Source: DATGZX01 sp035296965
GTDB lineage: Bacteria > Planctomycetota > Planctomycetia > Gemmatales > Gemmataceae
Assembly (NCBI GenBank): GCA_035296965.1
Contig: DATGZX010000380.1
Location: 132,288-196,287 of the forward strand
Reading direction: 5' to 3'
Length of the DNA stretch: 64,000 nt
Position 1 is the stretch's first letter; each line of letters begins with the position of its first letter. Of the stretch, positions 1-7,729 are shown one piece after another. The notes under the pieces are model-generated. The model was not told where the DNA came from, searched no databases, and saw nothing but the letters and a program-made list of their open reading frames with translations. Made by a program: the position numbers and the translations under genes.

Positions 1-248
1 GCGGCGCCCTGGGCAAGAACGCGATCGGTGACATAGACGCGTCCCTGGGCTACCGCCGGCCCGGCGTACCCTGCGCCGATTGACGTTCGCCAGCGGACCT
101 TGGGACCGCCCTGGGGAAACTGATCCAAAATGCCTGACTCTCGCCAGACCCCATCACGCTGAGGGCCTAGCCATTGCGGCCAGTCATCCGCCCGAGCAGG
201 AGGCAGCAACGAACTCAAAGTCCATATCGCGCCAAGTAGGGTAAACAT
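1..248 (-). CDS. Secreted PQQ-type beta-propeller protein, 5' part only
   Basis: Only the first 82 or so codons are in the window; the gene runs off the left edge. The translation starts with a hydrophobic stretch ending in ARA-DDWPQW, which reads as a signal peptide with cleavage after PARA. It is followed by the sequence LGPQRDGVWRESGIL and then WRTSIGAGYAGPAVAQGRVYV, the typical first blade of PQQ-binding-like beta-propeller (BamB-like) proteins, which are very abundant in planctomycetes. The ATG at 248 lies directly before the hydrophobic core, but the open frame extends further upstream, so a longer basic n-region with a non-ATG start is possible. The role is probably an extracytoplasmic propeller or oxidoreductase-like scaffold; no catalytic residues can be seen in this fragment. 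Confidence 0.75.
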   Translation of the reverse strand, partial: MFTLLGAIWTLSSLLPPARADDWPQWLGPQRDGVWRESGILDQFPQGGPKVRWRTSIGAGYAGPAVAQGRVYVTDRVLAQGA

Positions 249-558
249 TCGGAAACTGCGGAGTTCGTAGAGATGGGCTATCCGGCCGCATTTTGCTCGC
301 AAGCAACGCATTCGCTGTTTTCTCCAGGCGAGGTCGTAAACCACAACGAAATACCCGGCTACCACTTGGGCACGCCTCAGCATCTGCTGATGCCAGAGGA
401 GATTAGTTTAGAGAAAGGTGGGTCAGAAATAACCCTTGAAGTGCACGTCGCTTCTCTGCTCGTGAGAAGAGGCGTGGCCGTCCAGCGAAACGAATTTACT
501 CGGTCAAAAGCCTAGCACCACGAATCGACATTGCCCCGCATCATTGCTTCGAGAACGG
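249..558. other. Intergenic region, nothing recognised
   Basis: About 310 bases separate the propeller gene (reading left) from the 3' end of the anti-sigma gene. A short open frame on the + strand (273-515) has no recognisable motif and no good ribosome binding site. The promoter of the propeller gene should lie here, but I see no convincing -35/-10 pair. Confidence 0.4.
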
Positions 559-1284
559 CTACGTTGCAGTTTGCTGGGAGAGAAGCCAGGATAACGAACC
601 TCCCGTGTACACAATCAGATAGGCCGTGTCACGATCGATGGGACGAATCTCGACGGTGATCCCGCCACTGCCGGCACTCCGGTTGACAGAAGCTTGGACG
701 TTGAAATGGTCCGCGGTCAGGATGAGGACTTCCGCGTGATTCTCGCCGCGCTGGAAGCTGAGGCGCGCCACCCGCACGCCCCTGAACTCCTCAGGGGCGC
801 GACCAACCAGGTAGCGATAATCCAGGTCCCTTGGTAGAGCCACTTTGAGACCCTGACTGTGGAACCATTGCTCAAGTTGCTCCGCCGGCTGACCGCCGAA
901 TTCTTCGAACGCATTGGCGACAGCCTCGGGATCGATGGTTGGGCGACGAGTCGATTCCCAATAGGCCAAGCCCACACAAACCGCCAAGATGGCCGCTGCT
1001 GCTGCCGCAACGTCGCGCACCCGGCGCAAAGCCCAGCGGCGGTACCAAGCATCCCGCTCTCGGTTGAGACGAATCAACAGTCGCTCACGCAGGTCGCCTG
1101 GCACGGCCACGTCGCGAACGGCCAGCCCCAGATGCTCATCGGCACGTCTTTCTGCCTTGGCAGCGAGGCTGCATTCAGGACATTCTTCCAGGTGGTGTTC
1201 GAGAGCGTCGGCCTCGGCGCGGTCCAACTCCGAGGAATGCGGGCTATCAAACTCGAGAGCGAGGCGGGCGGCTTTACAATCCAT
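559..1284 (-). CDS. Anti-sigma factor with zf-HC2 zinc-binding N-terminus and one membrane segment
   Basis: A 241-residue protein. The N-terminal H31-x3-C35-x2-C38 (HLEECPEC) is the zinc-binding signature of zf-HC2/ZAS anti-sigma domains, preceded by Cys3. One transmembrane helix follows at about residues 88-108 (alanine-rich, DVAAAAAAILAVCVGLAYW), then an extracytoplasmic domain of about 130 residues. The ATG at 1284 is chosen because a strong GGAGGA lies 6 bases upstream; it overlaps the last codons of the sigma factor gene by 11 bases, so the two are translationally coupled. The known role of this family is to sequester the cognate ECF sigma factor at the membrane until a signal releases it. 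The signal is unknown; the sensor domain resembles nothing I can name. Confidence 0.85.
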   Translation of the reverse strand: MDCKAARLALEFDSPHSSELDRAEADALEHHLEECPECSLAAKAERRADEHLGLAVRDVAVPGDLRERLLIRLNRERDAWYRRWALRRVRDVAAAAAAILAVCVGLAYWESTRRPTIDPEAVANAFEEFGGQPAEQLEQWFHSQGLKVALPRDLDYRYLVGRAPEEFRGVRVARLSFQRGENHAEVLILTADHFNVQASVNRSAGSGGITVEIRPIDRDTAYLIVYTGGSLSWLLSQQTAT

Positions 1285-1819
1285 TGGTGTTCCTCCGCCG
1301 ACTTTCGGCAACGGTCTCCTGGGCCGCCGGCAGAAGGCGGCTTCGGAGATGAGCCTTGGCCCGGGCCAGTCGCGACATCACCGTGCCCATGGGCAGCTCC
1401 ATCTGTTCAGCAATGTCGCGGTAGTTGAAGTCTTCAAAATAGTACAAGATGATGGGCGTCCTGAAAACCTCAGGAAGCTGGTTTAAGGCCTCTTGTAATC
1501 GTCCCGGTTCGATTGGCGGTAGGGAATCCGGCAGACGCTCCGGCAATTCGCTCACGTCCTCCAGGGACACGCTTTGTTCCTGCTTTTCGGCACGAAGCTT
1601 GTGCAAATAGACGTTGCGCAATATGCGGAAAAGCCAGGGTTTCACGCGTTCAGGGTCGCGCAGCTGACGCAGGTTCAGCTGAGCCTTGCAAAATGTCTCC
1701 TGCGTCAAATCATCCGCATCGCTTGCTGAGCCGGCCAAACGGAAGGCGTATCGATAAAGCGCCGCGTAGTGCTCGTCAACTAACTTTTGCACACTCCCTT
1801 GGCTACCGGGGAGACCCAT
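1274..1819 (-). CDS. ECF-type RNA polymerase sigma factor
   Basis: A sigma-70 family extracytoplasmic-function factor of about 181 residues. Region 2 is visible around residues 36-65 (DADDLTQETF followed by VKPWLFRILRN), which binds core polymerase and the -10 element. Region 4 has the helix-turn-helix YRDIAEQMELPMGTVMSRLARAKAHLR near residues 130-160. There is no region 1 or 3, as usual for ECF factors. A TTG at 1837 would add six residues, but the ATG at 1819 has an AAAGG upstream and no loss of conserved sequence. The overlapping downstream anti-sigma gene shows a classical regulator pair. Targets are unknown; the divergently transcribed mini-lipoproteins are possible candidates. Confidence 0.9.
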   Translation of the reverse strand: MGLPGSQGSVQKLVDEHYAALYRYAFRLAGSASDADDLTQETFCKAQLNLRQLRDPERVKPWLFRILRNVYLHKLRAEKQEQSVSLEDVSELPERLPDSLPPIEPGRLQEALNQLPEVFRTPIILYYFEDFNYRDIAEQMELPMGTVMSRLARAKAHLRSRLLPAAQETVAESRRRNTNGL

Positions 1820-2089
1820 GTGGCCGCTACCTTTCAAATTCCATGATCCGGGACATGGTTATTTTATTCCCGGCTTTCCTCAGAAAGTTTCGCCCGGATA
1901 CCTTCAGTTGCAGTTCGATTCCAGCCTACGCGAGCACATATCTCCTATCCAGAGGAAAACTTATGGCTTGCAGTAAAAAGGCGGGGAATAAATCGCCATC
2001 AGGCGCATCCTGATGTTATGCGAATTTCACAATCGCTTGCCGTTACACATGGCACTCCTTCAATTGCGAATCGAAAGGATGGTACAACA

Positions 2090-2362
2090 ATGAAGAAGCT
2101 TCTCGCGTGCGCCCTCATTTGCGGATTGGCTGGGTTGGGTTGCACCCCCGCAAGCACCTCCAGCAAGGGCACAGGGAGCGGGCCAGGCAAGGTCGTCCCG
2201 AAACCCGCCGATAGCGGCAAACCGGAAACCCCATCGAATGGCAAGACAGCTCCCAAGGTTGAAACCCCACCCACCGAGACCAAGGTTCCCTCAAAAGCCG
2301 CGGACAAGGAAAAATCTGCTGACAAGGACAAGAGTAAAGGGAAAGACAAGGACGGAAAGTGA
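2090..2362 (+). CDS. Small lysine-rich lipoprotein, 90 residues
   Basis: The protein begins MKKLLACALICGLAGLGC, a short basic n-region, a hydrophobic core and a lipobox (LGLGC-type, Cys18) for signal peptidase II. The mature part is Ser/Thr/Pro/Lys-rich and ends in a highly charged tail of Lys, Asp and Gly (KDKSKGKDKDGK), without any folded domain. The ATG at 2090 is supported by AAAGGA upstream; the longer open frame from 2018 puts 24 unrelated residues ahead of the signal peptide. It is the first of three tandem mini-lipoproteins. Function is unknown; a cell-envelope location is inferred. Confidence 0.75.
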   Translation: MKKLLACALICGLAGLGCTPASTSSKGTGSGPGKVVPKPADSGKPETPSNGKTAPKVETPPTETKVPSKAADKEKSADKDKSKGKDKDGK

Positions 2363-2585
2363 TCCACTGCCCGTCTGGATCGCACGCCCTGCTACCCTGG
2401 TTTCTATTGGTTGCGTCCGGTCGCGAAAGAGGTCGGGAGCAAGTATTCTTGAATCTCCGCCCCTTGCTCATGGGCTGCTAAATCATAAAAAGTGGTAACA
2501 GAGAAAGCACTCAATGGCGGGCAGTTTCGGACATTTTGGGGTCCGGGAGCCCTTGTTTGCAAACTTGCTGAAAGGATGGTTGACC

Positions 2586-2729
2586 GTGAAGAGATTACTT
2601 GCATTGGTGATCATGGCTGGCTTCCTCGCCACCGTGGGCTTGGGATGCGGCGGCGACACCGGCTCGAAGAAGGCCGGCTCCTCTAGTGCCCCGTCTTCGG
2701 CTAAGGCGGACACGGGCAAGAAGATGTAG
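2586..2729 (+). CDS. Mini-lipoprotein, 47 residues
   Basis: Translation from GTG at 2586 gives MKRLLALVIMAGFLATVGLGC and then a short Gly/Ser/Lys-rich tail ending KADTGKKM. It has a lipobox at VGLGC, so the mature lipoprotein would be only about 26 residues. The GTG start follows GAAAGGA at normal distance; the open frame extends upstream but that part has no signal-peptide character. The next element downstream is a strong intrinsic terminator at 2763. Same architecture as its two neighbours, with no recognisable domain. Confidence 0.7.
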   Translation: MKRLLALVIMAGFLATVGLGCGGDTGSKKAGSSSAPSSAKADTGKKM

Positions 2730-2762
2730 TGTTTCCAGCACCACTTGTGCGAATCTGACGGG

Positions 2763-2802
2763 GGAGCCGGCCCACGATTGATGGCCGGCTCCTTGCGTTT
2801 TG
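2763..2802 (+). terminator. Rho-independent terminator after the second mini-lipoprotein
   Basis: GGAGCCGGCC (2763-2772) and GGCCGGCTCC (2783-2792) form a perfect 10-bp stem with a 10-base loop, followed by TTGCGTTTT. It sits 34 bases after the stop of the 47-residue lipoprotein. Confidence 0.8.
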
Positions 2803-2963
2803 GCCATGCCCTGAGAATCGATGCGCCGCGGGCTTTGGGATACGCTTGGACCCCCCGCGATCCAGGAAGGCGGCGGTCTCGCGGTCTTCCTGGTGCATGG
2901 GTTGCGGTGGTTTGCCAATAATAGACCTTCCAGATCCGTTTCACTGGCTCAAGGTACCATCCG

Positions 2964-3095
2964 ATGAAACGAATGCTGCAACTCTTGGCGATCATGGTCT
3001 TGGTGAGCATCGCAGGTTCGGGCTGCGGCGACTCCCAGCAGAAAGGCATTAACAGTGGAAAGGACAAGCCAAAGACTTCTGAAAAGCAAGGCTAA
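2964..3095 (+). CDS. Mini-lipoprotein, 43 residues
   Basis: The reading frame from ATG 2964 to TAA 3095 encodes MKRMLQLLAIMVLVSIAGSGC followed by a 22-residue hydrophilic tail (GDSQQKGINSGKDKPKTSEKQG, read in two parts). The signal peptide and lipobox AGSGC are clear; AAGG lies about 10 bases upstream of the start. It is too short for usual gene-calling cutoffs but matches its two neighbours in plan: MK(K/R) start, lipobox with GC, Lys-rich C-terminus. It lies beyond the terminator at 2763 and so probably has its own promoter. Function unknown. Confidence 0.65.
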   Translation: MKRMLQLLAIMVLVSIAGSGCGDSQQKGINSGKDKPKTSEKQG

Positions 3096-3329
3096 TCTCA
3101 ACCTCTCTCGCCGTTCCCCTCGAACCAAAACGCAACTTCAGTCGTAATAAAATCAAGACGGACAGGGAGGCGATTCTTGTTCGTTGAACCCTACGGGCCC
3201 TCCAACCTGCACGGAGCCAGCGGCGCTTTACTTATGTTTCCCCCCCAGTAGGTGGATTGCCCGGCTCCGCTTTTCCATACCCTGATTCGCAAAGTCGCTT
3301 GAATCGCGCGCCACGCTTGCCTGGCCGAA

Positions 3330-4460
3330 TCACGCTCTCAGGAAAATTCCTTTTCGATAAAGGTAATACAAGCCAAGCCACTCGAGCGCGAAGACACCGG
3401 CGGCGAGCAGAACGGGGCCGAAAGCTCCGCTATGCCGCGCCGCGCCCCCAAAAAAGAAATGGCTCATCTTTTCGAAATCAAGAAAGTGAGGAACGACATA
3501 GATCGTGATCGCATTGGCGCCGATCACGACAAAGAAGAACGCCCACCTGCGAAATCCCAGCACATCGATGACGCCGTAGAATACACCCAGCAAGAGCAAA
3601 CTCCACCCGCCGGCAAAAAGTACAAAGGAGCTTGTCCAGATGTTTTTGATAATGGGGAACCAGAAGCTCCAGACGTAGCCGAGAAACAGACATAGCAATC
3701 CGGCCAACAGCAATCCCAGCACCTTGCGGCCCTGAGAGCGAGTCGAACGCAGCCAATCCCCCGCAAAGGCACCTAATAGAACCGTACCCACTGAAGGGAT
3801 CGTCGATAGGAGCCCTTCGTTGTCGCCGTACTTGTAATATGCATCCTTGATCTTGCCCGGGAGCCAATGGCGATCGACGTACCCAGCAAGATTCTTTTGT
3901 TTCGAGAAATCCCCGGCATAGGAGTCTGGAGGAGGCACGAGGACGAGAAGGGCCCAATATCCGAGCAAGATCGCGGCCAGGATGACCGCCCGACTCCGAA
4001 CTCCGAAGTGCATCACCAGGATTGCCGTTATCCCATAGCATATGGCGATCCGCTGGAGAACCCCTGCGATCCGCAGATGCGGGAAGTTCAATTCCAGGAT
4101 CCCGTTGTTGAGCAAGCCGAGCGCGAACAGTAGTATCGTTCGACGCAATATCCTCCAATACATTGCCATCTTGGGTCTGCCGCTGCCCTGCAGCTTGCCG
4201 AGTGAAAAAGGCAAGACGGCGCCGACAAGGAAAAGGAACAGGGGAAAGATAAGATCATAAAAGCGGAAGCCTTCCCACTCCACGTGCTCCAGCTGCTCCT
4301 CGATCTGTTTGCGCACCGGCCAGTTGGACCATGCCGCCCACGCCTTGAAGATATCTTCGGCGCCCATGATCCAGAACATGTCGAAGCCGCGCAGGGCATC
4401 GATTGAAACAAGCCGACCACTTGCACCCTGGGCACTATCAGGTTTTACATCTGCGGACAT
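3330..4460 (-). CDS. DUF5009 / HGSNAT-like multi-pass membrane acyltransferase
   Basis: A 376-residue protein with about ten hydrophobic segments. The N-terminal signature RLVSIDALRGFDMFWIMG (residues 16-33) and the YDLIFPLFLFLVGAVLPFS segment are typical of the family that includes human heparan-alpha-glucosaminide N-acetyltransferase and bacterial NagX-type proteins (DUF5009/DUF1624). Members move acetyl groups across the membrane onto amino sugars; the substrate here is not known. A conserved FPHLRIAGVLQRIAICY segment (around residues 124-142) holds the histidine and arginine typical of the family. It lies downstream of clpC but behind a strong hairpin, so is probably a separate transcription unit. 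Confidence 0.8.
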   Translation of the reverse strand: MSADVKPDSAQGASGRLVSIDALRGFDMFWIMGAEDIFKAWAAWSNWPVRKQIEEQLEHVEWEGFRFYDLIFPLFLFLVGAVLPFSLGKLQGSGRPKMAMYWRILRRTILLFALGLLNNGILELNFPHLRIAGVLQRIAICYGITAILVMHFGVRSRAVILAAILLGYWALLVLVPPPDSYAGDFSKQKNLAGYVDRHWLPGKIKDAYYKYGDNEGLLSTIPSVGTVLLGAFAGDWLRSTRSQGRKVLGLLLAGLLCLFLGYVWSFWFPIIKNIWTSSFVLFAGGWSLLLLGVFYGVIDVLGFRRWAFFFVVIGANAITIYVVPHFLDFEKMSHFFFGGAARHSGAFGPVLLAAGVFALEWLGLYYLYRKGIFLRA

Positions 4461-4541
4461 GATTGCATGAATCTCCCGGTTAGCGTTTGAGATACCTTAT
4501 GGAAAAGAGAGGACGGTGAGCATTCATGCCTTGAACCAAGA

Positions 4542-4611
4542 GTCGCAAAAAGGCAAACGGGAGGCGATCCCGTTAGATCGCCCCCCGTTCATAGTCTGCC
4601 GTTTTTGCGAC
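4542..4611 (-). terminator. Long inverted repeat, terminator downstream of clpC
   Basis: GTCGCAAAAAGGCAAACGGG (from 4542) pairs with the complementary arm ending GCCGTTTTTGCGAC (at 4611), with an inner GGCGATC/GATCGCC stem. On the minus strand the inner hairpin is followed by a CCTTTTTGCG tract, so it should end the clpC transcript. The symmetric outer arm could also work on the other strand. Confidence 0.7.
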
Positions 4612-4623
4612 GCCTAACAAACG

Positions 4624-7137
4624 TCAGGACTTCGCTTCGGTCCCAGCGGCAACCAACTCCGTCGGCACTGCGCCCGTGGTGGCGTCGAAGTGAAGTATCT
4701 TCTCGCCCTCCACCTCTTGGACCCGAACAGTGATTGTGTCCTTGCCCTGGAAATTGCCCTTAAGCAACTCTTCGGAAAGCGGGTCCTCGAGCAAATGCTC
4801 GATGGCGCGGCGGAGTGGACGAGCGCCGAACTCTGGACTGTAGCCCTTTTCGATGAGCAGGTCCTTGGCTTCCTCCGTCAGAGCAAGCGTCAAGTTCTTC
4901 TCCTTGAGCCGCTTTATGACCTTGGCCAGCTCGATGTCGATGATGTTCTTCATGTCCCCCTTATTCAGGCTGCGGAAGACGATGATGTCATCGACGCGAT
5001 TGAGGAACTCGGGCCGAAAGGTGCCTTCCATGACTTGTTTGAGCACGTCCTTCATCTTCTCGTAAGTCGTTTGCTCGTCTTTCTTGCCGAATCCGAAGCC
5101 GGCCTTGCCGGTGATCTGCTCGGCGCCGATGTTCGTGGTCATGATCAAGATGGTATTCTTGAAGTCGATCGTACGGCCAACGTTATCGGTCAGCCGGCCT
5201 TCCTCCATGATCTGCAAAAGCATATTCCACACGTCCGGGTGCGCCTTCTCAATTTCGTCGAGAAGAACAACGCTGTACGGACGCCGGCGAATCTTCTCGG
5301 TCAGCTGGCCGCCCTCCTCGTAGCCGATATATCCGGGAGGAGCACCTATCAGCCGGCTGACATTGTGCTTTTCCATGTACTCCGACATGTCTATTTGCAC
5401 GAGGGCGTTCTCGTCGCCGAACATGAAGTGGGCCAGCCGCTTCGCAAGCAGCGTCTTGCCCACGCCCGTCGGGCCGGCAAAGATAAAGCTGCCGATGGGC
5501 CGCTTGGGATCCTTCAGTCCAGCCCGGCTCTTGCGGACGGCCTTGGCGATGGCACAGATCGGCTCGTGCTGGCTGATCACGCACTTGTGCAACTCCTCTT
5601 CCATCTTGAGAAGACGGGCCGTCTCGTTGTCCTCCAATCGCTTGAGAGGTACGCCGGTCATCTTGCTGACAACCTCGGCGATCACTTCTTCATCAACAAC
5701 GCCGTCGATTTCCTTGGCCTTTTCGCGCCACTCGCGAGTGATCGTGTCCTTTTTCTTCTTGAGCTTATCCGCGCTGTCGCGGAGGTGAGCCGCCTTCTCA
5801 AAATCCTGTTCGGCGACGGCGGCCTCTTTTTCCTGGTTGAGTTGTTCGATCTGCGCGTCCAGCTCCTTAAGGTCCGGCGGCCGAGTCATCGCTTTGAGAC
5901 GAATGCGGGCACCCGCTTCATCAATCACGTCTATGGCTTTATCTGGCAGGTAACGGCCGCTAATGTAGCGATCCGACAACTCGACAGCGGCACCCAAGGC
6001 TTCATCCTGAATCTGGACTCGATGGTGGGCCTCATAACGGTCGCGGAGGCCGCGAAGAATCTCTACCGTCTCATCCTTCGAGGGTGGATTGACGATGATT
6101 TCTTGGAAGCGGCGAGCGAGAGCGGCGTCCTTCTCGATGTACTTGCGATACTCGTCCATGGTCGTGGCGCCGATGCACTGGATTTCACCGCGTGCCAGGG
6201 CTGGCTTCAGGACGTTGGAAGCGTCGATGGCTCCTTCCGCGCCGCCAGCGCCGACCAGAGTGTGCAATTCGTCGATGAACAGAATGGTGTTCTTCGCCCG
6301 GCGTACTTCGTTCATTACCGCCTTGATGCGTTCTTCGAATTGGCCGCGGTACTTTGTGCCAGCCACCATCATGGCCAGGTCGAGCACGACGATGCGCCGA
6401 TCACGGAGCAGCTCGGGAACGTTGCTATCGACGATCAGCTGAGCCAGTCCCTCCACAATGGCAGTCTTGCCCACGCCGGCTTCACCCAGCAAGACCGGGT
6501 TGTTCTTGGTCCGGCGGCTCAAAACCTGGATCACCCGCTCGATCTCGTTCTGCCGGCCGATCACGGGGTCAAGTTTTCCCTGTCGGGCCAGTTCCGTGAG
6601 ATCGCGTCCAAAGCTATCGAGAGCCGGAGTTTTGGACTTCCCCTTGTTGGCTGTCCGTTCCCCGCCGCCGCTGCCGCTGCTGCTTTCGCCTGAATCCATG
6701 TTATGCCCCAGCAAATTAAGTACCTCCTCGCGCACGTCCTCCAGCTTCAGCCCGAGGTTCATGAGGACTTGAGCCGCGACGCCTTCCTGCTCGCGCAGGA
6801 GGCCCAGGAGCAAGTGTTCTGTACCGACATAATTGTGATTGAGGTTCCGTGCCTCCTCAATCGAGTATTCAATGACCTTCTTGGCTCTCGGGGTCTGGGG
6901 CAACTTGCCCATTGTCACCATATCGGGTCCCGACTGAACGAGCTTCTCGATCTCCAGCCGGATCTTCCGCAAATCGATGTCGAGATTTTTCAAGACGTTG
7001 GCGGCGACTCCGGAGCCTTCCTTGACCAGCCCCAACAAGATGTGTTCCGTACCGATGTACTCGTGGTTGAGACGCTGGGCCTCTTGATTGGCCAGCTGCA
7101 TGACCTTGCGGGCCCGGTCTGTAAAACGTTCATACAT
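4624..7137 (-). CDS. clpC: ATP-dependent Clp protease ATP-binding subunit ClpC
   Basis: A full-length ClpC of 837 residues. Two N-terminal Clp repeats (residues 1-150, MYERFTDRARKV and EYIGTEHILLGL) are followed by AAA+ module 1 with Walker A GEAGVGKT near 216, a UVR coiled-coil near 422-462 that marks ClpC rather than ClpA/ClpB, and AAA+ module 2 with Walker A GPTGVGKT near 554. It unfolds substrates, often delivered by adaptors, for degradation by ClpP in the cytoplasm. The start is set at the ATG encoding MYERFTD, the usual ClpC start, with GGAG upstream; a TTG at 7155 would only add six residues. A promoter is proposed at 7463-7491, leaving a leader of over 300 bases. No CIRCE element is seen. 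Confidence 0.97.
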   Translation of the reverse strand: MYERFTDRARKVMQLANQEAQRLNHEYIGTEHILLGLVKEGSGVAANVLKNLDIDLRKIRLEIEKLVQSGPDMVTMGKLPQTPRAKKVIEYSIEEARNLNHNYVGTEHLLLGLLREQEGVAAQVLMNLGLKLEDVREEVLNLLGHNMDSGESSSGSGGGERTANKGKSKTPALDSFGRDLTELARQGKLDPVIGRQNEIERVIQVLSRRTKNNPVLLGEAGVGKTAIVEGLAQLIVDSNVPELLRDRRIVVLDLAMMVAGTKYRGQFEERIKAVMNEVRRAKNTILFIDELHTLVGAGGAEGAIDASNVLKPALARGEIQCIGATTMDEYRKYIEKDAALARRFQEIIVNPPSKDETVEILRGLRDRYEAHHRVQIQDEALGAAVELSDRYISGRYLPDKAIDVIDEAGARIRLKAMTRPPDLKELDAQIEQLNQEKEAAVAEQDFEKAAHLRDSADKLKKKKDTITREWREKAKEIDGVVDEEVIAEVVSKMTGVPLKRLEDNETARLLKMEEELHKCVISQHEPICAIAKAVRKSRAGLKDPKRPIGSFIFAGPTGVGKTLLAKRLAHFMFGDENALVQIDMSEYMEKHNVSRLIGAPPGYIGYEEGGQLTEKIRRRPYSVVLLDEIEKAHPDVWNMLLQIMEEGRLTDNVGRTIDFKNTILIMTTNIGAEQITGKAGFGFGKKDEQTTYEKMKDVLKQVMEGTFRPEFLNRVDDIIVFRSLNKGDMKNIIDIELAKVIKRLKEKNLTLALTEEAKDLLIEKGYSPEFGARPLRRAIEHLLEDPLSEELLKGNFQGKDTITVRVQEVEGEKILHFDATTGAVPTELVAAGTEAKS

Positions 7138-7462
7138 TCGTTCCATCTCCGACAAGTCGGACCCCGGTCACGACGCCGTTAAACGCCGTGGTGAGATCAC
7201 AAGCGAGCCACTTTTGGTTAGATGCGAGTTTCGAGATTTCGGTTCTATGCAACCGCTCCGGTATCCGAGGGATTGAAAGAGCCGCTGACAAGCTTAGCTC
7301 TTGATAGCCAGCCGAGCAGCCTGCTCTTTCCTCATGGAACATCGGGGTGAGCGGCGTTTGCCTGGAGAACCAGAGTGTACTTCGCGGTGCAAAATCGGCT
7401 TCGTTCGCGGCAAGTGCCTTCCTCTCCGCCATTTCCCTCCTTCGCGAGGCCCACCCTGAGGC

Positions 7463-7491
7463 ATTCTAATGGTGTAAGGTAGACAAATCAA
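7463..7491 (-). promoter_or_regulatory. Sigma-70-type promoter of clpC
   Basis: On the minus strand TTGATT (-35) and TAGAAT (-10) are separated by exactly 17 bases, matching the vegetative consensus at five of six and five of six positions. Transcription would begin near 7455, giving a leader of roughly 318 bases before the clpC ATG. Confidence 0.5.
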
Positions 7492-7591
7492 GGTAGAGGA
7501 AGGACGTGCGAAAACGGCGCGAATTTCACGCCGGGAGCAAAACAAATTCGGGCTCCCAACTTCTGCAAAGGATTGTCGGAGTGAATTAGTG

Positions 7592-7680
7592 AGGAAAGAA
7601 AACCAAAAGCGGCGGAAAAGCGCCGCAGTCCATAGAAGGCAATTTTAGAGTGCGGCGCTTTTCCGCCGCTTTTCTTTCCT
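7592..7680. terminator. Two facing terminators forming a long inverted repeat
   Basis: The segments 7605-7627 and 7651-7673 are perfect reverse complements over 23 bases. Each arm is itself a small hairpin (GCGGCG-CTTTTC-CGCCGC) followed by a T-rich tract, the right arm on the + strand and the left arm on the - strand. AGGAAAG / CTTTCCT extends the outer ends. It would terminate the DUF362 gene transcript on the minus strand, and also any rightward transcription on the plus strand. Confidence 0.7.
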
Positions 7681-7729
7681 CCATTCGCGGCCGGTGATCT
7701 TACGACAACTGTCCTGAACGTGCACCTGG

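Larger units (their letters stand above)
7138..7729. other. Intergenic region: clpC leader and promoter, then paired hairpins
   Basis: About 590 bases without a convincing gene. The right-hand side carries the paired hairpin at 7592-7680, the middle carries the clpC promoter, and 7138-7455 would be the untranslated clpC leader. Two open frames on the minus strand here (ending at 7130 and 7294) have no motif or good start and are judged non-coding. Confidence 0.5.

Noticed and set aside
273..515. 80-codon open frame on the + strand between the propeller and anti-sigma genes
   Set aside because: No signal peptide, motif or good ribosome binding site; composition fits chance in an intergenic stretch.
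4690..6693. 667-codon open frame on the + strand
   Set aside because: It is the antisense shadow of clpC; its translation has no domain, and clpC on the other strand is certain.
7130..7545. Two minus-strand open frames in the clpC leader
   Set aside because: Lacking motifs, and the region holds a promoter that would begin inside them.
7138..7600. CIRCE (HrcA) element upstream of clpC
   Set aside because: Looked for TTAGCACTC-N9-GAGTGCTAA; only a GAGTG fragment near 7580, without a partner.
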